DNA from: Candidatus Omnitrophota bacterium
Lineage (GTDB): Bacteria > Omnitrophota > Gorgyraeia > Gygaellales > Profunditerraquicolaceae
NCBI GenBank assembly: GCA_028717885.1
Contig: JAQUMX010000011.1
Coordinates: 1-42,249, forward strand
Length of the DNA stretch: 42,249 nt
Direction: 5' to 3'
Below are positions 16,732 to 25,779 of this stretch, one piece after another. The position numbers and the translations under genes were made by a program. Position 1 is the stretch's first letter; the number at the start of each line of letters is the position of its first letter. The notes below the pieces were generated by a model, which did not search any database, was not told the DNA's origin, and was given only the letters and a program-made list of their open reading frames with translations.

Positions 16732-18146
16732 GCCAAAAAGAAAGAACCGAGAAAGAAAAGAAGAACGGCAGGATGAAAGAAGATCCGCTGTTGAAATTGG
16801 AAGCCAGGTATTGTTCCTGGGGCGATACAGTGCATTATGCGGAGAAACTCAATATCTTTAACCGCTCCGAAGGCATATATCTTTATGACCGCGAGGATAC
16901 GCAATTCCTGGATTTACAGATGTGGTATTCTGCGGCTAATTTCGGCTATCGTAATTCCAGGCTCAATGAAGCTTTAAAGAAACAGATCGACACCCTTCCG
17001 CAACTTGCCTGTCAGTACCTGCACGAAGAGAAAATCCATTTAGCTACGAAACTGGCACAAAGGATGGACTTGACTTTTGAGGCAGAAGGCAGGGTGCATT
17101 TTAATGTGGGTGGTTCTGCGGCAATAGAAGATTCTTTAAAGGTCGTACGTAACCACACCAAGAAAAACCTGGTTTTTGCTTTTATGGGCGGATATCACGG
17201 CCGCACGCTTGGCGCTTCCGCCATAACTTCCAGTTACCGTTACCGCGAGAAGTTCGGGCATTTTTCCGACCGGGCAATGTTCATTCCTTATCCGTATTGC
17301 TTCCGTTGCCCCTATGATAAGAAAAAAGGTTTTTGCGACCTATATTGTTTGCAGCAGTTTGAAAGGCTTTTTGAGACGGAATATTATTCAGTGGTGAATA
17401 AAAAGAATAATAATTGCGAGTTCGCCGCTTTTTACGTTGAAGCAGTACAGGGGACAGGCGGCTATATCGTGCCTCCGGCGGAATATTTTAGCGGATTAAA
17501 AGAGATTCTCGACCGTTATAATATTCTTTTGGTCGACGATGAGGTCCAGATGGGGTTCTTCCGTACAGGAAAATTCTGGGCCATCGAGCATTTTAATGTT
17601 GTGCCTGATGTCGTAGTTTTTGGCAAGGCCTTAACTAACGGGTTAAATCCGCTCTCCGGCATCTGGGCAAAAGAAAAATTGATTTCTCCGAATGTCTTCC
17701 CTCCGGGTTCCACGCATTCCACATTTTCCTCGAACCCGCTGGGCACGGCAATTGGCTTAGAAACCATGCGGCTGATCGAAGAATCGGATTTCGCAGTCCA
17801 GGCCCCGAAAAAAGGGGAATATTTCCTTTCTGCTTTAAGGCAGCTGGCAAAGAAATACCCGCAGATGGGGGATGTTTCCGGGCTAGGCCTGGCGCTAAGA
17901 ATCGAAATTTGCCAAAAGGACGGCTTTACTCCGAATAAGGAGCTTACCGACGCCATTACTAATATCGGTTTAAGCGGAAAGCTTGGTACCGGCGGCAAGA
18001 AAAGAGGCTTGGTGCTTGACGTAGGTGGGTATTATAAGAACGTTTTTACTTTAGCGCCTTCACTTTACATTAAAGAAGAAGAGATTGATTTGGCAGTCGA
18101 CCTTTTTGAAGAAGCTTTGAAGAAAGGCATTGCCCTTACCGCTTAA
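16728..18146 (+). CDS. Class III (omega) PLP-dependent aminotransferase
   Basis: FNVGGSAAIEDSLKVVRNHT, GGYHGRTLGASAITSS, LVDDEVQMGFFRTGKFWAIEHFNVVPDVVVFGKAL; overlaps the upstream gene by 4 nt. Confidence 0.9.
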   Translation: MSQKERTEKEKKNGRMKEDPLLKLEARYCSWGDTVHYAEKLNIFNRSEGIYLYDREDTQFLDLQMWYSAANFGYRNSRLNEALKKQIDTLPQLACQYLHEEKIHLATKLAQRMDLTFEAEGRVHFNVGGSAAIEDSLKVVRNHTKKNLVFAFMGGYHGRTLGASAITSSYRYREKFGHFSDRAMFIPYPYCFRCPYDKKKGFCDLYCLQQFERLFETEYYSVVNKKNNNCEFAAFYVEAVQGTGGYIVPPAEYFSGLKEILDRYNILLVDDEVQMGFFRTGKFWAIEHFNVVPDVVVFGKALTNGLNPLSGIWAKEKLISPNVFPPGSTHSTFSSNPLGTAIGLETMRLIEESDFAVQAPKKGEYFLSALRQLAKKYPQMGDVSGLGLALRIEICQKDGFTPNKELTDAITNIGLSGKLGTGGKKRGLVLDVGGYYKNVFTLAPSLYIKEEEIDLAVDLFEEALKKGIALTA

Positions 18147-18161
18147 ATCCTTATTCTGGAA

Positions 18162-18542
18162 TTAGTAGTTGCTCCAGGTAATCAGGATAATTCCTATCAC
18201 TATAAAAATTGTCCCGACCCAGCGCCGCGTTCCTACCTTTTCGTTCAAAAATAATTTTGACCCCAGGGCAATAAAGATGTAATGCATACTGTCTGCGGAG
18301 AAGGCGTAATTCAAGTCCGCTTTAGAGAGGACAAAAAGCCAGATGCATAACGAGAGGGTACAGAAGATAAATCCGATCCATACTTTAGGCAGGGAGATCA
18401 GTTGTTTGATAAAAGTAGCCACCTGGGAAACGCTTTTAATATTGAAATCCAGGGAATTGATCGAAGTTTTTAAAAAAAGCTGATTGATGGTATCAAAAAG
18501 GCTGGTAAGGATAATCAGGAATAGGATAAAAAATACGCTCAT
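18162..18542 (-). CDS. Small 4-TM EamA/SMR-like transporter subunit
   Basis: 126 aa, about 4 hydrophobic segments; WVGTIFIVIGIILIT C-terminus as in EamA/SMR. Confidence 0.7.
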   Translation of the reverse strand: MSVFFILFLIILTSLFDTINQLFLKTSINSLDFNIKSVSQVATFIKQLISLPKVWIGFIFCTLSLCIWLFVLSKADLNYAFSADSMHYIFIALGSKLFLNEKVGTRRWVGTIFIVIGIILITWSNY

Positions 18543-18955
18543 GTGATAACGATTTCCTTATGTTTTGTGCTCGTAGAAACGATAATTACTCCCGTAAGGA
18601 TAAAGGCAATCCCTGTCCAGTCGAGAAAAGTCATCTGTTCGCCAAGAAAAAAAATAGATACCAGCGGTACTAGAATGTAGCTAAAACTGCAGATTGGCAC
18701 GGCTACACTTAGGTCGATTTTAGAGAGGATGGTTGACCAGATCACGAAGGTAATGAAAACTGAGCCTAATCCCAGCCAAAGAAAACCGGATAAGACCACT
18801 TCTTTGAGGAAAAAGAAGACATCGTTGAACTTGGTAATCATGAAACTGCTTTCCGGAATAGCACTTTTTTTAAAGCAATATTGAGTCAAAGTTTCCAGAA
18901 AATCAGTTACAACGAGAAAAAATAAGAGTTTTAGGGTAATTCTGTTCTTGGGCAT
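18539..18955 (-). CDS. Small 4-TM EamA/SMR-like transporter subunit
   Basis: 138 aa, FLGEQMTFLDWTGIAFILTGVIIVS; overlaps the partner by 4 nt. Confidence 0.7.
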   Translation of the reverse strand: MPKNRITLKLLFFLVVTDFLETLTQYCFKKSAIPESSFMITKFNDVFFFLKEVVLSGFLWLGLGSVFITFVIWSTILSKIDLSVAVPICSFSYILVPLVSIFFLGEQMTFLDWTGIAFILTGVIIVSTSTKHKEIVIT

Positions 18956-19066
18956 TGGTTTTTTAAAGGCAAAAATAAAAAACTTGCGTAAAAAGATAAT
19001 CTATCATAGAATAAGTTTGAATTTAAGTAAAGCAATATTTGTTGTTACGCCGTCAAAATATACCAG

Positions 19067-20287
19067 GTGAGCATATTCCGAGAAGTCCCGCCTACCGCAG
19101 GTTTTCCCCTCTACTGGAGCGACCTGTTCTCTCTGTTTAAATTCGGCCACGATAGCGCAAGTTTAGAAGATGATTTTAAAAAGTATTTGGGGGTAAATTT
19201 CGCCGAGGTCGCTTATTCCGGCACAGCCTCTTTTTATTTTATCCTGGAAGGATTGAAAGAAATCTCCTCCAATAAGGCTGTAATTATCCCGGCTTTTGTC
19301 TGTCCGTTAGTGCCTTTGGCTATTAGCCGGGCGGGTTTAAAGGTAGAAATTTGCGATATCCAGCCGGATAATTTTAATTTCGATTACGATGCATTGGAAA
19401 AACTTTGTGCTCAAAACGATGTGTTGGCAATAGTGGCAGTGCATTTGGCTGGCCTGGCAATAGATTTGGATAAGCTTAAAAGTCTCGCAGAAAAATACGG
19501 TATTTTTCTGATTGAGGATTGCGCGCAAAGCCTGGGGGCAGAATATAAAGGGAAAAAAATCGGCACATTCGGCGACTTCGCTTTTTACAGCCTCTGCCGC
19601 GGTAAAGGCCTGACTATCTATGAGGGCGGGGTGTTGGTTACAAAAAATGAAGCCCACGCGAAAATTATCGAGGAAAAAAAAGAGAAAATTGCGCGGGAAG
19701 CTTCATTTTCGGAAACCATAAAAATCCTGGAGCTTTTTGGCTACGCCTTGCTTTACCGGCCCTTCGGTTTCTGGTTTATTTTCCGCCTGCCGCAGATTTT
19801 TTGGAAGCTGCAGGGTAATAAGCTTAAGGCGGCAATCGAAGAATTCGACGAGAATTTCCCCCTGCATCGGGTCTCGAACTTGCGTAAAGGTATCGGGCAT
19901 TTTAGTTTTCACCGCCTTGAAGAAATGATAAAAGGGCAAAGGCAAAAGGCAAATTATTACCTGAGGGGCTTAAAGGGGGTAAAAGGAGTGCAGGCAATTA
20001 CGTCTCCGGCCTTAGGAAGCGGGGCTTATCCTTATTTAACTTTGCTGTTTAGCCATCCGCAGCAACGCAACCGCTTTTTGGCAAAGCATGAAGACAGCGG
20101 GCTGGGGGTTTCAGTGATTTATACCGGTACGGTGAATAACTATCCCTATATTAAGGAAATTCTGCCTGAAGGCAAGTTCCCTAATGCTAAATCGCTTTGC
20201 GAGAGGCACCTTACCTTATCCACTAGTGTCTTCCTGAAACGCTCTGAGCAGGACCGTTTAATCGAGGAATTGCGCAATTTCGAGTAA
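19067..20287 (+). CDS. DegT/DnrJ/EryC1-family aminotransferase (GTG start)
   Basis: SGTASFYFILEGL, IIPAFVCPLVPLAI, IEDCAQSLGAEYKGKKIGTFGDFAFYSLCRGKGLTIYEGGVLVT. Confidence 0.88.
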   Translation: MSIFREVPPTAGFPLYWSDLFSLFKFGHDSASLEDDFKKYLGVNFAEVAYSGTASFYFILEGLKEISSNKAVIIPAFVCPLVPLAISRAGLKVEICDIQPDNFNFDYDALEKLCAQNDVLAIVAVHLAGLAIDLDKLKSLAEKYGIFLIEDCAQSLGAEYKGKKIGTFGDFAFYSLCRGKGLTIYEGGVLVTKNEAHAKIIEEKKEKIAREASFSETIKILELFGYALLYRPFGFWFIFRLPQIFWKLQGNKLKAAIEEFDENFPLHRVSNLRKGIGHFSFHRLEEMIKGQRQKANYYLRGLKGVKGVQAITSPALGSGAYPYLTLLFSHPQQRNRFLAKHEDSGLGVSVIYTGTVNNYPYIKEILPEGKFPNAKSLCERHLTLSTSVFLKRSEQDRLIEELRNFE

Positions 20288-20293
20288 GAATTA

Positions 20294-20321
20294 TTGCAAA
20301 AGCCCGATTCTATGCTAAAAT
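20294..20321 (+). promoter_or_regulatory. Putative promoter TTGCAA-N16-TAAAAT (extended TATGCTAAAAT), probably leaderless
   Basis: TTGCAA 20294-20299; TAAAAT 20316-20321; ATG at 20329 lies 7 nt after the -10; no SD. Confidence 0.5.
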
Positions 20322-20328
20322 CTTATTT

Positions 20329-20751
20329 ATGTTACGCAAAGAAAAAATCAATGCCGGGAATTTCAGGTATTTTGGAAAGATAATAGAGTATCCTCAGAAA
20401 AGTTCCGCCAATAAAAATAAGAACCTTTTCTGTAAGGTAGTCACAGAGCCGGGAAAAACAGGCTGGAGGATCGCTTATCTGGTAGTAAGGGATAAGGCTA
20501 TTGACCGGCTGGAAAGGCATGCAGGCACTTACGAAAGCTTTGAGCCGGTAAAGGGAAAAACCCTTTTATACCTGGCAAAAGGCAAATCAAAACGGGCTTT
20601 GCGCTGTTTTTATTTAGACCGGCCGGTAGTAGTAAAAAAGGGCACTTGGCACGGGGTAGTGGCTTTAGATAAAGAAGCGGAAATCAAGATTACAGAGAAT
20701 GCAAAGGTAAAATCAGAATATTGGCGTTTAGGGTTTTGCTTAAAGGGGTAG
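20329..20751 (+). CDS. Ureidoglycolate lyase-like / cupin-fold protein
   Basis: AllA-like pattern RLERHAGTYESFEPVKGKTLLYLAKG...PVVVKKGTWHGVVAL. Confidence 0.5.
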   Translation: MLRKEKINAGNFRYFGKIIEYPQKSSANKNKNLFCKVVTEPGKTGWRIAYLVVRDKAIDRLERHAGTYESFEPVKGKTLLYLAKGKSKRALRCFYLDRPVVVKKGTWHGVVALDKEAEIKITENAKVKSEYWRLGFCLKG

Positions 20752-20754
20752 ATA

Positions 20755-21480
20755 ATGGAGATCAGGGCGCGGACCAAAGGAAATGTGATTGTTTTGGACT
20801 TATTCGGCAGGATCGATGTGGATGCCGCTAATTTGGTGGAAGCCGTAGGCCAGTGTGTACGCGACGGATATATAGATGTAGTTTTTAATTTCGAAGAAGT
20901 AGATTTTATCGATTATCTCGGCGTATCTGCAATTGCCCTGGCATACCGGGAAATTATCAATTATAACGGAAGGTTAAAATTCGTAAATATCCCAACCCAC
21001 CTGAAGAATATTTTTTCTGTTACCGGATTAGACAGGGTAATCGATAGTTGCGCTACGGAAGAGCTGGCGATCTCCATGCTTAAGGAAGACAAGGTTATCG
21101 AGAATATCAAAAAGATGCAGCTAAGAAGGCGTTTTAAGCGGCTGCCTATTGATATTAAAGTAGAATTAAAGAACAAGTACGAAAAAAGCCCTACTTGTTT
21201 TAAGGTGGATATTTTGAATTTAAGCGCAATCGGCGCCTATATTTTTGGCTGCGATAAATTCAAGCTCGGAGATGAGGTAATCCTAAAATTTAAACTTCCC
21301 CCAAAAAACGAAGAACTTGAATTACAGGCAAAGGTAGTGTGGCTGCCGGATAAACAGATTCAGCTGCACTTGCAGCCGGGCATGGGCGTTGAATTTATGC
21401 ACTTGGCCCAGCCGGTCCAGGAGAAGATCATCGAATTTATCGACCGCAATGTCTCAAGCCTCTCCTCCGATGAAGATTAG
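20755..21480 (+). CDS. STAS-PilZ fusion protein
   Basis: N-terminal STAS (LDLFGRIDVDAANLV...VDFIDYLGVSAIALAYRE), C-terminal PilZ with RRRFKR and NLSAIG motifs, and GMGVEF. Confidence 0.85.
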   Translation: MEIRARTKGNVIVLDLFGRIDVDAANLVEAVGQCVRDGYIDVVFNFEEVDFIDYLGVSAIALAYREIINYNGRLKFVNIPTHLKNIFSVTGLDRVIDSCATEELAISMLKEDKVIENIKKMQLRRRFKRLPIDIKVELKNKYEKSPTCFKVDILNLSAIGAYIFGCDKFKLGDEVILKFKLPPKNEELELQAKVVWLPDKQIQLHLQPGMGVEFMHLAQPVQEKIIEFIDRNVSSLSSDED

Positions 21481-21781
21481 GCCGCAGGCGAAAATCCAGC
21501 AGGAAAAAATCCAGGTCGGAGAGAAATATATCCAAGCATGCCTGGTGCCTTTTTTCGCAAAGAACCTGATTGTTTTGTTAGGCGAGAAAGGTTATGTGAT
21601 GTGCGGCTACCTGGATCTTACAGTGGCAGAAAAATTTTCCGACCCGGCAGTGAGGATTGTTGGTGTTTCGACCATCCAAGAGGCGCTGGGGACAAAAGTT
21701 GACGGATGCACTGCTGCGGCACGGGAATTAGGGATACACAAGGATCAACCTATCAGCGAAGTTTTAAAATTGATTGTTTAA
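21470..21781 (+). CDS. DUF1805 (YunC-like) protein
   Basis: LLGEKGYVMCGYLDLTVAEKFSDPAVRIVGVSTIQEAL; start overlaps the upstream gene. Confidence 0.75.
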   Translation: MKIRPQAKIQQEKIQVGEKYIQACLVPFFAKNLIVLLGEKGYVMCGYLDLTVAEKFSDPAVRIVGVSTIQEALGTKVDGCTAAARELGIHKDQPISEVLKLIV

Positions 21782-21796
21782 TAAAGGAGGTTTACG

Positions 21797-21976
21797 ATGA
21801 CTCCCGTGGAAGCATTGGAAATAGCCCTCTCTAAAGAAGAAGGCTCGATTAAATTGTACCGCCGTTTTTCCGAAGAGCACCCTGCGATCAAGGAATTGTT
21901 ATTGTCCCTGCTCAATGAAGAAGAAAAGCATAAGAAGCTTATCGAAGGAAAGATCGTAGCCCTTACCACTAAGTAA
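21797..21976 (+). CDS. 59-aa half-ferritin/rubrerythrin-like helical protein
   Basis: MTPVEALEIALSKEEGSIKLYRRFSEEHPAIKELLLSLLNEEEKHKKLIEGKIVALTTK; SD AAAGGAGG; EExxH metal-ligand pattern. Not in the ORF track. Confidence 0.7.
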   Translation: MTPVEALEIALSKEEGSIKLYRRFSEEHPAIKELLLSLLNEEEKHKKLIEGKIVALTTK

Positions 21977-22826
21977 GCTTTTGGTTTTTAGCGATTTTTT
22001 TGATTTGAGAGATTACCTGCTGTGTGGTTGACTCCGGGGTGGAAGCACCCGCCGTAATGCCGATCGTTTTTGCTTTCCTGAACCAACCCTTTTTTAGCTC
22101 ATCCTTAGATTGCACCCAGAAACTGCGCGGATTAATCGATTTTGCAATTTCATAAAGCCGGCGCGTATTGGCGCTGGTTTTTGAGCCGATAACGATAATC
22201 AGGTCGTTTTGTTTCGGCAGGGTTTTGATTTCTTTCTGTTTTAGGCGGGTCGTGCGGCAGATCGTATTGAAAAATTTAAGCTGCTGGAAAACTTTTTTTA
22301 AGTTTGCCACGACCTTAACCGCTTTTTCCAGGTTTTGCGTTGACTGCACGACTACACAGGCTTTCTTGTAGCCCTGTAATTTTTTTAAGGGGAGTTTTTC
22401 CGCAGGATCGATAATGATTGCCGGATTCTCAAGTTGGCCGCTAATGCCGCGCACTTCTTCGTGTTTTTTGTCTCCGATGATAATGATCTTATACCCGGCC
22501 AGTTCCATAACTTTTACGATGCGGTGGATTTCCCTTACCATTGGGCAGGTAGCATCGATGATTTGAAACCCCAGTTTTTTTGCTTGGGCAAAAGTTTTTT
22601 TGCATTCTCCGTGCGCACGGATGAGCAGGATTTTCCCTTTTCCTTGGGAGAGCCGTTCTATTTTACAAATCCCGGCTTTCTGGATCTGCCTGACTACATC
22701 TTCATTGTGCACGATATCGCCGAGCATATAGACCTTAGCGCCTTTTTTTGCCGTTTTAAAGGCGATTTCAATAGCGCGCTTGACGCCGAAACAGAATCCT
22801 GCCGATTTGGCTAATGTAATTTTCAT
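21969..22826 (-). CDS. ispH: 4-hydroxy-3-methylbut-2-enyl diphosphate reductase
   Basis: MKITLAKSAGFCFGVKRAIEIA, IHNEDVV-type motif (GDIVHNEDVV), IDATCPMVREIHR, TAGASTPE. Confidence 0.96.
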   Translation of the reverse strand: MKITLAKSAGFCFGVKRAIEIAFKTAKKGAKVYMLGDIVHNEDVVRQIQKAGICKIERLSQGKGKILLIRAHGECKKTFAQAKKLGFQIIDATCPMVREIHRIVKVMELAGYKIIIIGDKKHEEVRGISGQLENPAIIIDPAEKLPLKKLQGYKKACVVVQSTQNLEKAVKVVANLKKVFQQLKFFNTICRTTRLKQKEIKTLPKQNDLIIVIGSKTSANTRRLYEIAKSINPRSFWVQSKDELKKGWFRKAKTIGITAGASTPESTTQQVISQIKKIAKNQKLT

Positions 22827-22905
22827 GGCATATATTTTACCGCTAAACTTTTGTTTGAACAAGGCATGTTTTTGGCATAAAATACCGCATAAAGGGGGAA
22901 TATTT

Positions 22906-23778
22906 ATGAAAAGGCGCTGGTTAATTCTTATTTCGATGCTTTTAGTTTATTTTAATGTGGGCTTCGCGGCAGAATGGAAAGAGCTGCATGAGAAAGCAGA
23001 TACTTTAAGCCTTGCTTCGGCTTTAGAGAATGTGCAGCGCAATCCTGATTCAGTAGATGATTTATATATTCTGGGGCTGGTGTATTTGAATTTACACGAT
23101 GATAAGGCAGCAGAGAGCGCCTTTGCCGGGATTTCCGGGAAGGACCCGGGATACTATTCTGCTAGGTGGGGAGAAGCTGAGGTAATGCGGCGTTTTCATG
23201 ATATTGAGGCAAGCAAAAAAATGCTCTCAGAAATTATCATTGCACATCCTGATTTTGCTCCGGCTTTTATCAGCTTGGCATACCTAAAGTACCGGGAAGA
23301 GGATTATAACGGGGCGATAAACCTCGTAGATAAGGTTATAGATAATGGCCGGGAAAAAAGCGATTTGACCAATTACGTGCGCGCGCTCCTGATTTTTTCC
23401 GGCTCTAAGGGGATGCTTGCGCATAATGGCGGGCCGTTAGCGAAAATAATCAGCGGTACCGCGGTTTTTCCTGCTTTGAAGAAAGCACAGAGCTTAAAGC
23501 CGAATGAACCGGCTGTGTTTTTCGGATTAGGCAGTTTTTATCTGATGGCTCCGGGGTTTGCCGGAGGCAACCCTGATAAAGCCGGCGAGTATTTGCAAAA
23601 GGCGGTACAATCAGATCCGCTTTTCGCCGACGCCTATGTCCGCTTAGGGCAATATTATAAAATAAAAGGTGATAATAAAAAATACGAAGAATGCCTGGAC
23701 CGGGCTTTAAAAATCGACCCTTTAAACGATCTGGCGCTGGATATCAAAAACAATACCTGTAAGTTCATCTGTTTTTAG
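22906..23778 (+). CDS. Periplasmic/secreted TPR-repeat protein
   Basis: Signal peptide MKRRWLILISMLLVYFNVGFA; repeated TPR-like helices (DPLFADAYVRLGQYYKIKGDNKKYEECLDRALKIDP). Confidence 0.85.
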   Translation: MKRRWLILISMLLVYFNVGFAAEWKELHEKADTLSLASALENVQRNPDSVDDLYILGLVYLNLHDDKAAESAFAGISGKDPGYYSARWGEAEVMRRFHDIEASKKMLSEIIIAHPDFAPAFISLAYLKYREEDYNGAINLVDKVIDNGREKSDLTNYVRALLIFSGSKGMLAHNGGPLAKIISGTAVFPALKKAQSLKPNEPAVFFGLGSFYLMAPGFAGGNPDKAGEYLQKAVQSDPLFADAYVRLGQYYKIKGDNKKYEECLDRALKIDPLNDLALDIKNNTCKFICF

Positions 23779-23787
23779 GCGGGGTGG

Positions 23788-24816
23788 TTAGACTTTGAGG
23801 ATTTCTGCGGCATAAGCATCGAGCATGGATTTATATTTGGGCCGCATTTTCGAGGATTGCAGAATAGCTTTGGCAGTGCTTAAGTGGCTGGTTACTTCAT
23901 TTTTCGCGTAATCCAGAGCTTTTGAGTCAGAAATAATCCTGCGCATTACCAGTAGGTCTGCCCGTTTAGCAACTTTCTTCTCCATGATTTTCCGGATTGA
24001 TTTCTTTGCTGCTTTGTTACTGTGATTATAGGCATACCAGATAAGGAGAGTTTTTTTTGCTTCTTGCAAATCGGTAAGCGTAGATTTTCCGATTTTTTTC
24101 TCTTCTTCGAACATGCCGATAATGTCATCTTTGATCTGGAATGCCCGGCCCAGGTATATCCCGTATTTAATCATGCGCTCTGTTTCTTTTTTTGGGGCTC
24201 CGGCAAGGATTGCCCCGATTGCCAGGGGCGAGGAAAAAGTATAATAAGCGGTTTTATAGTCATAAATTTTATAAATATCCTCTTTGCTGACTTTATCCAG
24301 AGTTTTTGTGCCGCACAATAATTCGATAAATTCTCCGCTTCCGGTATAAAGTGCTGCACGCACGAGTTGTTTTAAGGCTTCTTCTTTACGCGGGTATTTT
24401 TCTTTGATTGCAAGAAAGGTGTCGATGCCCATAGCGTAAAGCACGTCTCCCACGACAATACCTAAGTCCTCGCCGCTAAATTTTTGCGGCGGGTAATTGC
24501 GCAGGTAATCGTTAAGCATTTTGTGTACCGAAGGCTTGCCTCTACGCATCTCGGATTTATCGATAATATCATCGTGTACCAGCATAAAATCATGCAGCAG
24601 TTCGATAGAAACAGCACTCCTGTAAAGCCCGGGAGACGCCCTTTTTACGAACCCTTGGTATCCGAGTATAAGAAGCAATGGCCGCACGCGCTTACCTTCC
24701 CGGCTGATAAAATTTTTGATGTAGTTAATCAGCAGAGGAGAAATTTTGTGCAGGGAATAGTTTTTTTTCAGTTCCTGCGCACAGGATAAGAGTTCTTTTT
24801 CGATTGTATTTTTCAT
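23788..24816 (-). CDS. Polyprenyl (geranylgeranyl-type) diphosphate synthase
   Basis: GKRVRPLLLIL, LLHDFMLVHDDIIDKSEMRRGKPSVHK (first Asp-rich motif), FQIKDDIIGMF (second motif). Confidence 0.93.
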   Translation of the reverse strand: MKNTIEKELLSCAQELKKNYSLHKISPLLINYIKNFISREGKRVRPLLLILGYQGFVKRASPGLYRSAVSIELLHDFMLVHDDIIDKSEMRRGKPSVHKMLNDYLRNYPPQKFSGEDLGIVVGDVLYAMGIDTFLAIKEKYPRKEEALKQLVRAALYTGSGEFIELLCGTKTLDKVSKEDIYKIYDYKTAYYTFSSPLAIGAILAGAPKKETERMIKYGIYLGRAFQIKDDIIGMFEEEKKIGKSTLTDLQEAKKTLLIWYAYNHSNKAAKKSIRKIMEKKVAKRADLLVMRRIISDSKALDYAKNEVTSHLSTAKAILQSSKMRPKYKSMLDAYAAEILKV

Positions 24817-24882
24817 TTTAAAAAGCATAGGGTTATGGTAACATAGGCTTAAATTTAACGCAACCTAAATAATCTTTGCAAA

Positions 24883-25779
24883 ATGCCTAAAGCCGCGCAA
24901 AATTTCTTCAGGGCACTGAGGCTGCCATTCATTACCGCGAGTATCCTTCCTTTTGTTTTTGGCTCCTTGATAGAAAAGACTAATTTCAAATTATTGGGAT
25001 TCCTTTTGGGGTTATTCTGTGTTGCCGCCACCCACTTAAGCGCCAACCTCATCAATGATTATGCGGATTCTAAGAGCGGGGCAGACTGTCAGGATAAGAA
25101 ATTTTATGGGTTCTTCGGCGGTTCCAAACTGATCCAAGAAAAAATCCTTAGCGAGAGGTTTTTTTTGCTGGCTGCAATATCTTTTGGAATTCTCGCTTTG
25201 CTTTGTGCTGTTCTGTTGGCAGCAGCTTTGCGTAATCTCTTTCCTTTCGGGATTTTTTTGGCGATTATCGCTTTAAGCTGGCTGTATTCGCATAAGCCGC
25301 TGCAGTTTTCCTATCATCGCCTGGGAGAAATGGCTATTTTTTTATTTTTTGGCCCGGCTCCTGTCATGGGAGGTTATTTTATTCAAACCGGGATTTTTCC
25401 CGATTTAAAAAGTTTTCTTCTCAGCCTGCCTTTCGGGTTCCTGACAACGGCAATCCTTTTTGTGAATGAAGTCCCTGATTTTCAGGAAGACAGCAATGCC
25501 AAGAAATTTACCTGGGTAAGCATTGTGGGAGCGAGGAGGGCGTTTTTTATATATGCTTTACTGATTTTGCTGGCATTCGGGTCAATTTTTTTAAATATCG
25601 GCTTAGGGAATCTAAAACCCGCGGCTGTTCTTTCGGTAATTTTTCTTGTTCCGGCTTTTAAAGCAGGGGTGATTTTAAAACGTTTTTCCCAAGAAAAAAT
25701 GCGTTTGCTAGAGTCTTCGAAGCTGGCTATTGCCGTACAAGCTTTTATTTCGCTGGTTTTAATTTTTGGGGTGCTGTAA
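24883..25779 (+). CDS. UbiA/MenA-family prenyltransferase
   Basis: HLSANLINDYADSKSGAD (NDxxDxxxD-like), NEVPDFQEDSNAKKFTWVSIVG (second Asp motif), multi-TM. Confidence 0.88.
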   Translation: MPKAAQNFFRALRLPFITASILPFVFGSLIEKTNFKLLGFLLGLFCVAATHLSANLINDYADSKSGADCQDKKFYGFFGGSKLIQEKILSERFFLLAAISFGILALLCAVLLAAALRNLFPFGIFLAIIALSWLYSHKPLQFSYHRLGEMAIFLFFGPAPVMGGYFIQTGIFPDLKSFLLSLPFGFLTTAILFVNEVPDFQEDSNAKKFTWVSIVGARRAFFIYALLILLAFGSIFLNIGLGNLKPAAVLSVIFLVPAFKAGVILKRFSQEKMRLLESSKLAIAVQAFISLVLIFGVL

